NCBI RefSeq assembly: GCF_032854445.1
Contig: NC_088295.1
Span: 27,887,385-27,951,384 of the forward strand
Source of the DNA: Liolophura sinensis
Lineage: Eukaryota; Mollusca; Polyplacophora; Chitonida; Chitonidae
Length of the DNA: 64,000 nucleotides
Direction of reading: 5' to 3'
The translations under genes were made by a program, and so were the position numbers. Below are positions 63,074 through 64,000 of this stretch, piece after piece. The notes beneath the pieces are model-generated. The model ran no database searches, was not told where the DNA came from, and saw nothing but the letters and a program-made list of their open reading frames with translations. Within the stretch, counting starts at the first letter, position 1. Each line of letters starts with the position of its first letter.

Positions 63074-64000
63074 GTGAGTCAGTTTGAATAGACAGGTTCT
63101 GAACTGTCTTGAGGGATGCCAGATAAACATATTAATAGATAATATACAATAAGTGACCCACTATATCAGATTTATTAAACGAACGATGTAAGTTTCATAG
63201 GTTCCGAGCCTTTGAAAATTACACCACTCGTTTCATAAATCAGACATAACGGGTCTCGAATTGCATATCCTCTTTATCTCATAGTTTATTTTGAGCGGTT
63301 TTAGGTGGTTAACAGAGAAGGCAACGTCTGTTTGATTTGACAAGGATGTAAATGAGATGCGTATTGATATCGATGTATGTGAAAAGGTTGGGAGTGTACC
63401 ACTCATTTCCCAAAATATAATTCTAGAAAACATTGAGGAAATCTGTGATTTTTGCCAACAGAAAACATAATACAATCCAATAGTGTGATAAAATGATGCG
63501 CTTTAATTTCTTTCGAAAATGTCAGCATCCATGACTGCTTATTTGTCGAAACATTTGGCTCCAAAAGTGTGACCTAAATCCAGGTCATAACTCTGTGACA
63601 ACTGACGTCAGGCGATGACTTGGAGGGTGCATGGAGCGGTGATTTTGAAAATCATATTGAAGAAAATATTCAAATATAGGCTTTTAACGCGAACAGTTCA
63701 CCTCAAAACTTATTTGCGAGCCTTATTAACCATTGTGGGGCTTGGACAATGCAACAAAACAGTGTCTTCGATATTTCAGAAGGCTTTATTTTGGTCCCGT
63801 TTGGGCTTTCTGTGTGATGATAGATTTGATGTTGAATCAAAAGGTCAGAGTGGGACCAGTTATCCTGTTCGATGTGGAAAATAGAATGAACTAGATTTAA
63901 GAATAATCTTGAGGTATACCAATTGCTGACGAGTTCACTCCTACACTCCTTGATGCTCTACGAAGTAATAAGGTAAGTTTCTAGATGTTTTCGTGAAAAT
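63074..64000. other. EEF1AKMT1 intron, window end
   Basis: I cannot find the next EEF1AKMT1 exon. A short exon-like open stretch ending in a good donor (GTAAGT) lies at about 63912-63972 but does not match the family. An 89-codon open frame at 63615-63884 has no recognised features. Confidence 0.5.

Overview
This is a eukaryotic window. Five multi-exon genes with consistent GT-AG introns, and the first coding exon of a sixth, sit in a repeat-rich, intron-rich background of tRNA-derived SINEs, MITE-like fold-backs, a mariner relic and (TA)n tracts. The repeat style and protein similarities suggest a lophotrochozoan invertebrate, most likely a mollusc. That is inference; no marker gene fixes the species.

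Layout. 1-10 kb: no supportable gene. It holds a higher-order tandem satellite (about 3.4-3.9 kb), a 32-bp-period array abutting a broken transposon (about 6.7-7.2 kb), two SINE families and a SINE nested in a fold-back element. 10.2-16.7 kb, minus: importin alpha (523 aa, 11 coding exons). 17.0-34.5 kb, plus: CEP43/FGFR1OP (477 aa, 15 exons), a centrosome/centriolar-satellite protein that here carries a pair of EF-hands. These two genes are head to head across a short promoter with a perfect NRF1-type palindrome. 34.5-38.8 kb: no gene, one SINE, possibly a long CEP43 3' UTR. 38.8-47.8 kb, minus: PNISR, an SR-rich splicing-associated protein whose large SR exon changes frame seven times in this sequence. 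50.4-54.7 kb, plus: COQ3, the mitochondrial O-methyltransferase of ubiquinone synthesis (332 aa, 5 exons). 55.8-60.2 kb, minus: a MATCAP-family tubulin tyrosine carboxypeptidase (591 aa, HExxxH) with a long C-terminal tail. 62.9 kb to the end, plus: the first coding exon of EEF1AKMT1, a lysine methyltransferase of elongation factor 1A.

How they relate. These are mostly conserved housekeeping or cell-biology genes with no shared pathway; two (CEP43, MATCAP) act on centrosomes or microtubules. Importin alpha/CEP43, PNISR/COQ3 and MATCAP/EEF1AKMT1 form three divergent pairs, and CEP43/PNISR and COQ3/MATCAP converge. The PNISR-COQ3 neighbourhood also exists in human, as I recall it.

Exons were joined by eye from reading frame, splice sites and recognised family sequence. 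The CDS models for importin alpha, CEP43, COQ3 and MATCAP are exact multiples of three with compatible intron phases, which supports them strongly.
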